Below the pieces are notes generated by a model. It did no database searches. It had not been told where the DNA came from and was given only the letters and a program-made list of their open reading frames with translations. Both the position numbers and the translations under genes were made by a program. This document shows positions 1 through 11,331 of a stretch of DNA of 64,000 bases, piece after piece. The DNA is taken from contig NC_051070.1 of assembly GCF_004664715.2 (NCBI RefSeq), forward strand, positions 73,350,200 to 73,414,199. The letters run 5' to 3'. This DNA is from Peromyscus leucopus. Lineage: Eukaryota; Chordata; Mammalia; Rodentia; Cricetidae. The first letter of the stretch is position 1; the number at the start of each line of letters is the position of its first letter.

Positions 1-10
1 TTTTCCATAG
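1..10 (+). promoter_or_regulatory. Possible splice acceptor before Or4m1
   Basis: The window opens with a pyrimidine-rich run ending in CATAG at position 10, 25 bases before the start codon. OR genes usually have noncoding 5' exons joined to the coding exon just upstream of the ATG. The upstream part of the site lies outside the window, so this is tentative. Confidence 0.35.
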
Positions 11-15
11 CTACA

Positions 16-48
16 ATGAAGAATTATTTGAAGAAATGGAGCCGGTAA
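16..48 (+). other. Short upstream ORF overlapping the Or4m1 start
   Basis: An ATG at 16 opens a 10-codon frame that ends at TAA 46-48. It is out of frame with Or4m1 and overlaps its first codons. If the acceptor at position 10 is used, this ATG would be the first one in the coding exon and could reduce translation of the receptor. It may equally be chance. Confidence 0.3.
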
Positions 49-977
49 ATGACACCACCGTGACAGAATTTGTTCTCACTGGTCTATCTCAGACTCGAGA
101 AGTGCAGCTAGTCTTGTTTGTTATATTTTTATCCTTCTATTTATTTATACTTCCAGTGAATATCCTTATTATCTGTACCATCAGGCTTGATCCCCATCTG
201 AGTTCTCCCATGTATTTCCTGCTGGCTAATCTCGCCTTTCTTGATATTTGGTACTCCTCTATCACGGCACCTAAGATGCTGGTAGACTTCTTTGCGGAAA
301 GGAAGATCATTTCCTTTGGTGGGTGCATTGCTCAGCTCTTCTTTCTGCACTTTGTTGGGGCCTCGGAGATGTTCCTGCTCACGGTGATGGCCTTTGACCG
401 CTACGCTGCCATCTGCCGCCCTCTCCACTACGCTACCATCATGAACCGACGTCTCTGTTGTGTCTTAGTGGCTCTCTCCTGGACAGGGGGCTTCGTCCAT
501 TCTATAATACAGGTGGCCCTCATTGTTAGACTCCCGTTTTGTGGGCCCAATGAATTAGACAATTATTTTTGTGACATCACACAAGTTGTACGGATTGCCT
601 GTGCCAATACTTTCCCTGAGGAGTTGGTGATGATCTTTAGCAGTGGCCTGATTTCTGTCGTGTGCTTCATTGCTCTGTTAATGTCTTATGCCTTCCTTCT
701 GGCCATGCTCAAGAAACACTCAAGTTCAGGTGAGAGCACCAGCAGGGCCGTATCCACCTGCTATTCCCACATCACCATAGTAGTGCTAATGTTTGGACCA
801 TCCATCTACATTTATGCTCGCCCATTTGACTCATTCTCTCTAGATAAAGTGGTATCTGTGTTTCATACTGTGATATTCCCTTTACTCAACCCCATCATCT
901 ACACATTGCGAAACAAGGAAGTAAAGGGAGCCATGAAGAAGTTGGTGAATAGATATATTTTTTGTAAAGAAAAGTGA
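36..977 (+). CDS. Or4m1: Olfactory receptor, OR4M1-like (class II OR, family 4)
   Basis: This intact single-exon gene encodes a 313-residue odorant-sensing GPCR expected in the plasma membrane and cilia of olfactory neurons, coupling to G-olf. Visible hallmarks are an N-glycosylation site N5-D-T, seven hydrophobic segments, Cys97 at the top of TM3, MAFDRY at 118-123 ending TM3, the extracellular loop 2 cysteines (C169, C179, C189), an SRAVSTC motif at about 236-242 starting TM6, and PLLNPIIY at 282-289 in TM7. The protein is close to human OR4M1 over its whole length as I recall it, including the [27 protein letters not shown] stretch in part. The start is the ATG giving MEPVND, the usual OR4 N-terminus. 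One oddity is Val41, where nearly all ORs have Gly in the TM1 GN motif. An AATAAA lies at 980-985, just after the stop. In human the OR4M1 and OR4N2 genes are neighbours on the same strand, as here. The ligand is unknown. Confidence 0.97.
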   Translation: MEPVNDTTVTEFVLTGLSQTREVQLVLFVIFLSFYLFILPVNILIICTIRLDPHLSSPMYFLLANLAFLDIWYSSITAPKMLVDFFAERKIISFGGCIAQLFFLHFVGASEMFLLTVMAFDRYAAICRPLHYATIMNRRLCCVLVALSWTGGFVHSIIQVALIVRLPFCGPNELDNYFCDITQVVRIACANTFPEELVMIFSSGLISVVCFIALLMSYAFLLAMLKKHSSSGESTSRAVSTCYSHITIVVLMFGPSIYIYARPFDSFSLDKVVSVFHTVIFPLLNPIIYTLRNKEVKGAMKKLVNRYIFCKEK

Positions 978-1060
978 AAAATAAATGATATATTTTACAT
1001 TCTGTGAAAGTAGGAAGTGGTGGTAATGTTGCTTTCACTTCTTCTTATTTGAATTCTAAG

Positions 1061-1272
1061 ATTTATTTATTTTTATTTAGAATGTATAAATGTTTTGTTT
1101 GCATCTATGTATGTGCACCATATGCATGTCTAGTGTCCACAGAAGTCAGAAGCAGGCTTTGGATCCCTTGGAACTAGAGTTATAGAGGATTGTAAACCAG
1201 TATGTAGGTTCTGGGAACAAAATCTGGGTCCTCTGTAAGAGCAGCAGGTGTCCTCAACCACTGAGCCCCTTA
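1061..1272 (-). mobile_element. B3-type SINE, antisense
   Basis: The complement reads as a B3/B2-related rodent SINE. The recognisable antisense landmarks are the 'cacagaagtcagaag' block, the 'gttctgggaac' block and the final 'aaccactgagcc' that corresponds to the tRNA-derived head. It is diverged and therefore old. Confidence 0.75.
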
Positions 1273-4200
1273 TCTGATTTTTTAAACTCATCAGTTTCCT
1301 ACATTTCCTTTTAAGATAAAACACAAATGTATTAAAATGGAAACAAATTTACATATACATCCTGAAGTATCAAGCAGACCATTATCAGAATTTAGATGTA
1401 ATAAGGGTCTTCAAAAACACACATTTTTTTAATTGTTCATAAGTAACTACTCTAGAGCAGGTCTGTGAGGAAAATGCATGTTGTGAAATAATAAAATAAA
1501 TATAACTTTGTAGATATGTTCATTACACTTGAAGAAATGGCCAGCATGTAAACATAATTTCATGTCACCAAATTAAGTATTGCTGTTGTATTTCATTCTT
1601 GGTCCAGTAGAAGTTTTCAGCAAAGTATCTTTCTGAGCCTGGAAAACATTCTTTGTTTTGCCTTTTATTTCCAACTCTACCAAATGAGAAAGAAATTGAG
1701 AATTCTGTTCTATAAGGCACCTCAACTCCTATTTCAGGCAGCATGCACTGAACAGCATTACTGACAAATCTCAAGCTTTTTACCAATTATGGAAACAATA
1801 TTTATGCATTCAGAACACAATGTATTTTGTTATAAGATTTTTCCTATTTCAAATGTATTCTCCAGTCAACTCACAGGTTTTATAGCCTACATGATAACCT
1901 TCAGAGTGAAGCCAGGCCTGAAGGTAAAGGACTCTAGGCTGACTTGGATCAGTAGACAAACAGCTGCACGCTTTAGACACAAACCATATTTCTCCTTCTT
2001 CGCTTCTGTTTGTTTCCCATGCTTGCTGATTTCCTGTGTCATATTCAATAAATTGAGCATTACAATTAACGTTTAAAATTTGCACTATGATTTAGTTTTT
2101 TCCCATTAAATGTTTTGTAGTTTATATAGATGATACTTACTTAGGTATGATGTACTCTGTGGACTAATAAATTGTTTAGTAGGGGTTAATTTCTTATTCT
2201 CTGATGCTTAGAACTCAATTAATGACTATATTTAAGAATATAAAAGGTAAGTATAAATACATGAATGATGAAAAATAATCCCAGAGATAATATTTATTTA
2301 TTATGATCACTTATTTACAGAGATGCATTTCTTATTTAGGAGATAATTCATGCCTAAACCAGTGTATTGCAAGTACACAGGATCTCCATGGCATATAATG
2401 TTGACTGTTTGATTTGAACTTTTTTTTCTTACATTGACCTTCTTCCATTTTCTGTGCTCAACATAGTTTCTCTTCTAGGAACACAATGACAGAGTGGAGT
2501 TCTGATTCCTGAATATTGAGTTGACTCCTCATCACCTGGAAATGAATATAGCAGTGGGCTTCTATAAGTTTTGAAACAATCTAAAAGTGTGAAAATACAA
2601 AAGATATATAAGTACATAATAAATAATGAATTATCTTTACACATTTTATATCATTTTATTGTCTTTCTTTATGATCAGAAGCAGCTAATATAGGGTCAGA
2701 AGTTGTTTTTGTCTTTATAACTTATGCTTGTGTAGTTATTAATAACTTCTATAGTTATTATTAATATTATTTGAAAAGAGACCATTCACTGTTGTGGTTT
2801 TTAAATATCACTATAAGAATATTTGCTGCACATATTGAAGCTTGTAATGTAAAGGCAAAGAGGTAGTAGCAGGATAATTGTTTACTTAGAAAAATTATCT
2901 GAAGCTAAAAGTTAATATTGACAGGAAAAGGGGAACCTTTGTCAAACTACTGATTCATGACCTAGCCTGACTCATGGAAGAAATAATTAGAATAAAGATT
3001 AGGTAGAGCATTTTCCATTCCCACCAGTCAGTGAGTGGAGATGATTTTTAATAGATCTGACAAAAATCCTTAAGTTTATTTTCCAAATAAACATTATGCT
3101 TCTCCTGCTTTCAGTCACGAAAAAAGTTCATTAGAAGTTCAAAATGTGTGACCACATGAATATGACATAGTGGCCTGTCCCACTGAATTACTTGTTCCCA
3201 AATGCCAATATTGCTAACACTGAGAACTAACTTAGATAATGAACAGTGGCAGGAGAGACATGTATTACCGACACCACGCATTACCCTGGGATAACCAGTG
3301 CCACAGCGCCATCTTTCAGTAATCCAGCACCATCACCAGCAAAGTCCCAAATTTGCCGAAAGTCTTTTCCCCATGTAAAGTATTATTATGCATTTCCTCC
3401 TGGTTAAGGTAAACTATCCTTTATGGTTTTTTTTTTTTGCCCTTTTTATTCTTCCTGTCTCTGTTACTCTATTTTCCCCTTCAGAGTTTGTTATTGAAGT
3501 TCTATTTTCACAACAAGAAATATATAGACTTAGCAACTTACTCCCCTTAGCCAAAGACTGAAGTTGTATTTAATTAGATTGATTTGTGTGAAACTTTACA
3601 ACCTTGATTTGATTCATCTCATATAATTTTTGCTAACCTCAATAGCATCCAGATGGACTTTACTAGATCTAATAGAAGTCCCTAGCTGTACTTTACATTT
3701 CTCCTGCTTGTAATTACTAAAAAAAAAAAAAACAAAAACTCATTAGGCTTGCAAAATATGTGATTGTATGAATAATGACACAAAATGCCATGTGCAATAT
3801 TTTGAAGAAAACATATCCCAGAGATCCATAGCTTTCTTTAATAAAACATAAAGTTCATCCAGCTCTATTAAATCTAGGTTATTTGACCTACCATGCCTTG
3901 TTTTGTAATTTAATCAACCATTTCTATGTAAATGGGTGGGGAATGAAGTAAAAAACTATTTGCAGAAATAAGTGTGACTTTCAGATTTTATACCAAAATT
4001 TTTTATTTAATTTACTTAAATCTTTATTTTATTTTATTATTTGTTTAAACAATATTGAAGAGTTTCCAACTGTGTGATGAAAGTCTAGGAAGTTGTTTTC
4101 AAGAACTCTTTTCAAGAAATTACCAGGGAACAACTAACAATGTAAAGTATAAGAAGCTAGAATGAAAGACTGATATTATGTATTAATATTTCATAATTCA

Positions 4201-4638
4201 TAAAATGTTAGTTTTATTAAGATATGTTTGTGTTCGCTATATCTTGATAATCAACTAAAAATCAAGAGCTGGTCACACCTGTGAAGGATTTTTCTTGATT
4301 AGATCATTTGAGGTCAGGAGACTCATCTCAAATATTTTGGTGGGAGCCCACATAAAAGGATTTAAAAGAAGGAAGTGTTTTCTTACCTCCTTACTCTCTC
4401 TTGAATTGGCAAGTTCATCTGTCCTGTTGCTGAGGCATTCCTTCATTGGTATTAAAATATTTCATCAGGATTCTAATAGACTGAAGACCAGCAGCACCAG
4501 AATGGTACTGCTGAGACACTTAGTCTTATAGATTGAAAAATGCAAAAGCAAAAGCAAAAAAAAAAAAAAAACATTGGCTTTTCCATTGGGAGACATCTGT
4601 TGTTGGACTACTCTCATAAGCCACTCCAATAAACCCAC
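1273..4638. other. AT-rich intergenic DNA without recognised gene
   Basis: I see no gene, OR remnant or young repeat here. All open frames are short and have no family resemblance. There are simple T and A runs near 3427 and 3719. Two diverged related blocks, about 3030-3170 and 3640-3785, share the order of several short words. Confidence 0.6.
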
Positions 4639-4791
4639 TTTTTTTTTTCTTGAGACAGGGTTTCTCTGTGTAGCTTTGGAGCCTGTCCTGGAACTCACTC
4701 TGTAGACCAGGCTGGCCTCGAACTCAAAGAGATCCGCCTGCCTCTGTCTCCCGAGTGCTGGGATTAAAGGCGTGTGTCACCACCGCTCGGC
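4639..4791 (-). mobile_element. B1 SINE, antisense
   Basis: This is a full-length B1 (7SL-derived) in reverse: T-run, 'gagacagggtttctctgtgt', 'aggctggcctcgaactca', 'gagtgctgggattaaagg', ending in the complement of the GCCGGGC-type head. It is flanked by near-identical 10-base direct repeats at 4631-4640 and 4796-4805 with one mismatch, as expected for target-primed insertion. Confidence 0.95.
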
Positions 4792-4805
4792 TACTAAACC
4801 TACTT

Positions 4806-5381
4806 TGAATTCATTCTATCAGTTCTGTTCCTCTAGAGAACCCTAGATGAAACAATATTAAACTAATAACATATGACAAATATCTACAGAGGGATGACAA
4901 AGTGAATGCCATGAAAGCAGAATTATAGCATTTAACTTCATATACATCCTGAACATTTCACTAAAAACAGATACATATGTTGAATAAACATCTTTAGACA
5001 TTATCTAAATTAAACCCATACATCATACAGAATATTGATAGTCTAAAACTAAAATGAAATTTTGAGTTCAGAGTGATAAACGACGAGAAATTGCTATATA
5101 GAAAACTTTTCTGTGAATGTATGTTCTGTTTTTCAAGGCTGGAAAGAAGGAATAGGGGTGAAAATGTATAGATGATAAAGACCAAGGCCCACATAATGAT
5201 ACATTTGCAACCAGTAGAGGTCACCAAAAGATTCATTTTCAGAGTGGAAATAAAGCTTCTTTATAAATCACCCAGCAATAAGATGTAAGAGAAAAAAAAA
5301 GACTCCTGTACCATATGGGTGTAAATAAGACTTTCTTTTCAGTTTTTGTTGATATTTATTATACCAACCACTGACTTTCAT

Positions 5382-5385
<4 letters not shown>
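4806..5385. other. Intergenic DNA, nothing recognised
   Basis: AT-rich sequence without a gene or a repeat I can name. Confidence 0.5.

Positions 5386-5429
<44 letters not shown>
5386..5429. repeat. (TA)n microsatellite
   Basis: About 22 uninterrupted TA dinucleotides are visible directly. Confidence 0.98.
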
Positions 5430-5437
<8 letters not shown>

Positions 5438-5439
5438 TT

Positions 5440-5620
5440 AGGAGAATAAAGGATTTATTCCACTTTACATTTCACACTCCTTCACAAAGGAAAGTCAGGG
5501 CAAGAACTCCAGGCAGGAACCTGGAGGCAAAATCTGAGCAGATGACATGGAGGAATGTTGTTTACTGGCTTGCTCCTCATTCCTTGTTTAGCCAACTTTC
5601 TTAAACAGCCAAAAGGACTT
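5440..5620. repeat. Dispersed rodent repeat fragment, copy 1
   Basis: This block resembles the block at about 6405-6590: both carry a 'gtcagggcaagaactc'-like core, 'aggaacctggagg'-like words and 'ctggcttgctc'-like words. I recognise the pattern as an abundant muroid dispersed repeat, possibly of DNA-transposon origin, but do not assert a family name. Confidence 0.5.
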
Positions 5621-5829
5621 AACAGACATCTACAGAATATTATATTTGTTATTTGTTTTACCAGTCTATTTTCTCTTTAATCATTATTGAGTGAGTAGAT
5701 TACATGAGATTGTATGAGTTCTGGTTAGTTAGTTAGTTAGTTGTTTTTGTCAACTTGATACAAGATTGAGTCACCATGATATTTTTATACATGAATGTAA
5801 GTTGGTACTTTGTTCCTTCTTTGAAGCCA

Positions 5830-6119
5830 AACCTACCTACTAGTATGGGTTCTCTAGAGAAACAGAACTAATAGAATAATTGCATATTACAAAAAGGGGA
5901 ATTCTTTGATTGGCTTGTGCTATATCATCTGGCTAGTTTAATAATGGTTGATGGCCTATGAGAGCGGTTGAGAATATGGAAGGGCTCAGTCCATGAGGCT
6001 CGATGCCTTAGCAGTCCTGGTTTGGCACCAAATACTCTGTAGATTCATAGAGAGCTGCTGATCTTTCAGTCCAGATTAGAAAGCCAAGAAACTGGGTTTT
6101 AATGGCATGAAAGGATGGC

Positions 6120-6156
<37 letters not shown>

Positions 6157-6404
6157 CCAGCACCAGCACCAGCACCAGCAACAACCCTGGGATACGCGCC
6201 CCACGCCTGCTAGAAACCAAGTCAGGGAAGCAGGCAGCACTGCTCTCCCCCTGGACTCTGAATAGTTGGGTTGCTGGAGAACGGTGTGAGCCAATTTCAG
6301 GGAGAGTCTTCCCACCCCAGTTAATCCTTCTAGGAAATGCTCTAACAGACCTGCTCAGATCCAATCAGGAACTCAAGATTAACCTTCTAGTCTAGTGAGA
6401 TTTG
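5830..6404. repeat. Dispersed repeat with CAG microsatellite
   Basis: The region surrounding the CAG tract has a known rodent repeat look ('gggagagtcttcccacc', 'gttaatccttctaggaaatgctc'). The long frames across it come from the CAG tract on the opposite strand and are not genes. Confidence 0.4.
6118..6181. repeat. (CAG)n / (CACCAG)n trinucleotide repeat
   Basis: About twelve GCA/CAG units are followed by about four CAC-CAG units. The compound structure suggests that a pure CAG tract acquired a point change that then spread as a hexamer. Confidence 0.97.
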
Positions 6405-6590
6405 GGTTGCTGTAATTAAAACACTGACCAAAAACAGTTTAAAAGAAGAAAGGATTTGTTTGGTTTATACTTCCATGTTACATTCCCTCATTGAGAGAAG
6501 TCAGGGCAGGAACTCAAGCAAGAACTTGAAGCTGAAATCTAGGAAGGAACACTGCTTGCTGTCTCACTCAGATATCCATATTTGGAGTTC
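6405..6590. repeat. Dispersed rodent repeat fragment, copy 2
   Basis: A second, slightly different copy of the repeat at 5440-5620, containing 'gaagtcagggcaggaactc' and 'gaacactgcttgctg'. The family is not asserted. Confidence 0.5.
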
Positions 6591-6599
6591 TTTTTTCCC

Positions 6600-6790
6600 A
6601 ACAAATATATTTATTGATTATTTGAGAATTTGCACATAATGCACCCTGATGACGCTCACCTAGACCTCCCAGCTCTGCCTCCTAACCCTTATCTCCCCAC
6701 CCTTCCCCCCAAACGGAGAAAAAATTCCATTTGTGTTGTGTTGCACATATACTCAATGGAGTATAGCCAAATTCCCAGTGACCAGCCCCT
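6600..6790 (-). mobile_element. L1 3' end, antisense, left half
   Basis: This is the reverse of a typical murine-lineage L1 3'UTR: T-rich start, 'tttattgattatttgagaat', then a C-rich stretch and 'actcaatggagtatag', 'cagtgaccagcccctt'. The sequence appears to resume at about 7836, so a second L1 has inserted into it. Confidence 0.75.
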
Positions 6791-7835
6791 TGGGGATAGG
6801 AACAGGAGGATCAGGTGAGTGGGGAATAAAGGGAGAGAGTATTGGGAGAGACAAGTGTAATTGGTGGGCATTTCGGGGACAAAGTTAAAAACCCAGTGCA
6901 ATGGAAACTCCCAGGAATCTATGACCATGACCCTAGTGAAGGCTCCTAGTAATGGGGCACACAGAGCCTGAACTGGCCATCTTCTGTAATCAGACAAGGC
7001 TTCCAGTGAAGGGATTGGGACACCAACACAGCCATAAAACCTTTGACCTACAATTTGTTCTGCCTGAAAGATGTGCTGGGTAAATGTGGCACAGAACTTT
7101 TGGGAGTGGCCAACCAATGACTGGTCCAGCCTGAGACCTATGCCACTACAGGGTTTCACACCTGATATTGTCTGGAGGGCCAGGAACAAGAAACTGGATA
7201 GCCCAGAGACCTAGGGTAGAACCAAATATGACTGACAAAAATGTCAAAGAAATGATTCCTAATGATTCTCTGCTATACTTGTAGCCTGGAGCCTCGCACT
7301 GTGGCCATCAGAGAGGCTTCATCCAGCCACTTATGGGAGCAGAAACAGAGACCCAAAGTCAAACATTAGGCAGAACTCAGGGAATCCTGTGGAAGAGGGA
7401 GAGGAAGATTGTAGGAGTCAGAGGGTCAAGAACACCCCAAGAAAACCCACAGAATCAACTAAACAGGGATCATAGGGGCTCACAGAGACTGAACTGACAA
7501 TCAGGGAGCCTGGGTGGGTCTGACGTAGGCCCTCTGCATACATGTTATAGTTCTGTAGCTTGCTCTTCTTGTGGGACTCTTAACAGGGGAGCAGTGGTTG
7601 TCTCTGACTCTGTTGCCTGCTTTTTGGACTCCTCTCCTCCTACTGGGTTGCCTTGTCCAGCCTTAATATGAGGGAAGGTGCCTAGTCTTATTGTAACTTG
7701 ATGTGCATGTTTGGTTGATGTTCCTGGGAGACCTGTTTTTTTTTTAGAAGGGAAATACAGGAGGAGTGGAAATTACAGGGAAACTGCAGTCAGGATGCAA
7801 CATATGTAAGAATATATAAAAAAAAAAGAAAGAAA
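6791..7835 (+). mobile_element. 5'-truncated L1 3'UTR, sense, nested
   Basis: This is a + strand L1 3'UTR. It carries 'cagagacccaaagtcaaaca', 'cacagaatcaacta', 'ggctcacagagactgaactg', 'gtgggactcttaacagggg' and 'ctactgggttgccttgtcca', and ends in an A-rich tail (A run then GAAA repeats) near 7816-7840. It lies inside an older antisense L1 3' end. Confidence 0.8.
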
Positions 7836-8200
7836 GAAAACTGAGTCCTTTCCTATCCCTTGCCCCTGCCAGAAGCCATCAACTGTGGAGAGCTACACCC
7901 AAGCATCCTTACCACAATTTGTAGGAGTTCCTTTTGATGGCCTTCTGTATAGGCTGTTACTTCCTAGGGGGCAGGGGGAAGTGGAGTGGAGTTAGGGATT
8001 GTGACAGAAGCCTTCTATGTCCTTCTTTCTCAACTGCGAGTCTGCAGTCATCAGTCCCTCTGCAAAGGAAGCTTCCTTGCCCTTTAAAGTCAGCGGAGCA
8101 AGGATCATGGACTTCCTACACAGCCCAGGACCCCCTGTCTAGGGATGGGGTTGGCTGCCCACAGTAATCTAGGCCTTCTTATATCAATGATAATGAAGAC
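7836..8200 (-). mobile_element. L1 3' end, antisense, right half
   Basis: Continuation of the antisense L1 3'UTR begun at 6600-6790, starting with 'actgagtcctttcctatccc'. The right boundary is uncertain, because the similarity I recognise fades by about 8200. Confidence 0.55.
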
Positions 8201-8979
8201 AATCTCCTACAGGCCAATGTTTTCTGGGTATCCCCTAAATGAAGTATCTTTCTCAGGCAAACTGAAGTTGTTTCAAGTGGAGGCTGTAGGATACCTAGCT
8301 TGTCAACTTGTCACTCCACTATATCTCCTTATGCCATGCTAAATTTCCAAATGAAGACAATAAAGTGGTCATAAACACCTCCCCAGTATTGTCCAATGAT
8401 AGAAGGCAAAGTTTTTTGAGGAATGGGTGGTCTTTTAATATCCCATGAACTTAACTATGTTAATATAGATTTAACAATATTTAACTACAGATACTATCTT
8501 AATCAATGTTGTGTTACATGGTAAATAAATAGAAAAAAGGAAACACAAATACCTGCTTAATATTGTTGGTAGTCAGCCTGTTCTCACCCAAGAGAAGGAG
8601 ACCAGGAGTAGCTACTAATGAATTTGAAGTTGTTATTGAGCCACACAGACCTGGCCTTGGGCCCATACTCCTGTGACTACCATTCTAAAAAGAAAGGCCC
8701 AAGCTGGGTGAGCAGGGGGTTTATAAAGGTACTAACTGTAAGTCTGGAAAACCCTGTTGACATAGCTGTGATGACTGCCAGCAAGCTTGGGTGGACATGA
8801 ATTTTTAATAATAGGGTACAGTTGTGTTACCATGGTGTTTATGTTTGTTTGGGGAGCAGAGAGCCTTGTGGTTACAGAGGCAGAACAACATAGGTTAGCA
8901 AAAATTTCTGTAAGTATTGTACAAGCCTGAGGGTCAGGCTGACTTCAGTTTTACCAGTGGTCAGGTCATAGCAAGTATG

Positions 8980-8983
<4 letters not shown>
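8201..8983. other. Intergenic DNA, nothing recognised
   Basis: No gene seen. Part of it may be old dispersed repeat. Confidence 0.4.
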
Positions 8984-9031
<48 letters not shown>

Positions 9032-9048
9032 GTACACACACACACACT
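8984..9048. repeat. (CA)n microsatellite
   Basis: A long CA tract with two interruptions near 9030 and 9049. The open frames across it, poly-Thr-His and poly-Val-Cys, are artefacts of the repeat. Confidence 0.98.
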
Positions 9049-9893
9049 CATGCACACATGCATGTTCTTAACAAAATGGGCAGAAACATTCATAGCAATT
9101 TAAATTCTTGTTTCTGTAACCAATCATGTGGTTTTATGTGCTAGTTCATTTTCTATAGTTCTATAGTACCCATTCTATACTCCAGCCACACTTAGCAAAC
9201 ACCTCAGCAGGTCTATGTTAATTGTTTTCTCTGGTAGAAGTAGCTATAATGCCTTCCATTTGGCCTTTTAACCACAATAGCCCCCATTCTACAGGTTGAG
9301 GGAGCAGTATGGGACTATTTTATCTTCTGAGTATATATATCTCTATATATATCTATCCTATGCTTATTAGGCTTCTAGGACCAAGGAAATAATCATGGGA
9401 TGAGTTTGGGTATTCAGTGGACTTTGTATAAGGATACTTAAGGATACTTAAAAGGGGACTTCCCTTCTGGACCAGAGGTGAGTATCGGGTCCAACCCGGA
9501 CACCATCCCTGGGCACCAACCACTCCGGGAAGACCTGCCCAACTTGGCCCCAGGTTCTGGCCACCGGGCAGGTCCCCTTCTAGCCCCACTGGGAGGGATC
9601 CCCTTTTCCAAGCCCCCCGGCAGCCCCTGCAATCTCCGCACCCTGCCTCCACGCTCATCTGCCGGAGACCCCAGCCACTTCCTGAGACTTAGAGACTGGC
9701 CCCAGCTCCCATCCTGCTCCCGACTTCCCTTCTGGACCAGAGACTTCTGGTCCAGATAAGAGCTTCCATCCTGCCCCGGAGTTCCCATTTGGACAAGAGA
9801 ACTTCTTTTTGGACAAGAGAGAGAGACTTCATTAATCTGTCAGCTCTTTCTGAAACAAGTACACTGATAAGACCAAGAAGGAACCACAAGGAG

Positions 9894-10121
9894 ATGGGCA
9901 GACATCAAGGCAGAAGTACATACAACAAAATGAAGAGCAATACAGCATCACCAGAACCTAGCCCGCCTCCAACATCTAGACCTGAACATCAAAAATTGGA
10001 AGAAGCAGAAGAAAGTAGCCTTATGAGTAACATCATGAAGAAGGCAGAGGATTGTGTAGAGGAAAAGACAAGAAAATTGGAAGAATGCTGTAAACAACTA
10101 GAGGAAAGGCAAACAAATTAG
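9894..10121 (+). pseudogene. L1 ORF1 N-terminal fragment
   Basis: The ATG at 9894 starts MGRHQGRSTYNK, matching the ORF1 start of the minus-strand L1 at 30474. About 76 codons remain, covering the N-terminal low-complexity region and the beginning of the coiled coil (KLEECCKQLEE). The frame then stops close to the deletion junction. The RNA-binding and C-terminal domains of the nucleic-acid-binding chaperone ORF1p are absent. The frame is also open upstream of 9894, but that part is 5'UTR. Confidence 0.85.
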
Positions 10122-10149
10122 AAGAAAACAATAAAGCCCTACAAGAGCT

Positions 10150-11331
10150 ACAGTAATAAAAACAGCTTGGTATTGGCATAAAAACTGACATGTGGACCAA
10201 TGGAATCGAATTGAAGACCCTGACATTAACCCACACACCTATGAAAGTATAATTTTTGACAAAGAAGCCAAAAGTGTACAATGGAAAAAAGAAAGCATCT
10301 TCAACAAATGGTGCTGGCATAACTGGATATCCACGTGTAGAAGGCTGCAAATAGATCCATATCTGTCACCGTGCACAAAACTTAAGTCCAAGTGGATCAA
10401 AGACCTCAACATAAATCCAGCTACTCTGAACCTGCTAGAAGAGAAAGTAGGAAGTAGTCTTGAACGCATTGGCATAGGAGATCACTTCCTAAATATAACA
10501 CCAGTAGTGCAGACACTGAGACAAACAATCAATCAATGGGACCTCTTGAAACTGAGAAGCTTTTGTAGAGCAAAGGATACGGTCAACAAGGCAAAGCGAC
10601 AGCCTACAGAATGGGAAAAGATCTTCACCAACTCCACATGTGACAGAGGACTGATATCCAGAATATATAAGGAACTCAAGAAATTAGACATCAAAACGAC
10701 CAACAGTCCAATTGAGAAATGGGCTTTAGGACTAAACAGAGAATTCTCAACAGAGGAAACCCAAATGGCAGAAAGACATTTAAGGAATTGCTCAACATCC
10801 CTAATCATCAGGGAAATGCAAATCAAAACAACTCTGAGATACTACCTTACGCCTGTCAGAATGGCTAAGATCAAAAACACTGAAGACACTTTATGCTGGA
10901 GAGGATGTGGAACTAGAGGAACTCTCCTCCACTGCTGGTGGGAATGCAAGCTTGTACAACCACTTTGGAAATCAATATGGCGCTTTCATAGAAAATTGGA
11001 AATCAATCTCCCCCAAGATCCAGCTATACCACTCCTGGGCATATACCCAAGAAATGCTCAATCATACCACAAGAGCACTTGCTCAGCTATGTTCATATCA
11101 GCATTGTTTGTAATAGCCAAAACCTGCAAACAACCTAGATGCCCTTCAACTGAAGAATGGATAAATAAATTGTGGCACATATACACAATGGAATACTACT
11201 CAGCAGAGAAAAACAATGACATCATGAGGTTTGCAGGCAAATGGATGGATCTAGAAAAAATCATCCTGAGTGAGGTAACCCAGACTCAGAATGACAAATT
11301 TGGTATGTACTCACTCATAGGAAGATGCTAG
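10150..11331 (+). pseudogene. L1 ORF2 C-terminal fragment
   Basis: About 390 codons match the ORF2 region downstream of the reverse transcriptase core. Landmarks are [11 protein letters not shown] near the start, the cysteine-rich segment [19 protein letters not shown], and the terminal SLIGRC followed by the stop at 11331. One in-frame stop at 10186-10188 sits where other copies have Arg, consistent with CpG decay. From 10192 to 11331 the frame is open for 379 codons, which makes it look like a gene. No endonuclease or polymerase motif is present, so it is a dead fragment. Confidence 0.92.

Noticed and set aside
980..985. AATAAA three bases after the Or4m1 stop as the gene's poly(A) signal
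   Set aside because: OR 3'UTRs are usually longer and AT-rich DNA contains many such hexamers. No cleavage-site evidence.
6008..6364. 118-codon minus-strand frame with poly-Leu
   Set aside because: The poly-Leu comes from the CAG microsatellite and the rest from a dispersed repeat.
8872..9144. Frames rich in Thr-His or Val-Cys on both strands
   Set aside because: Artefacts of the (CA)n microsatellite.
10192..11331. Open frame of 379 codons on the + strand
   Set aside because: It is the C-terminal part of L1 ORF2 left in an internally deleted element. It has no start codon of its own and lacks the enzymatic domains.
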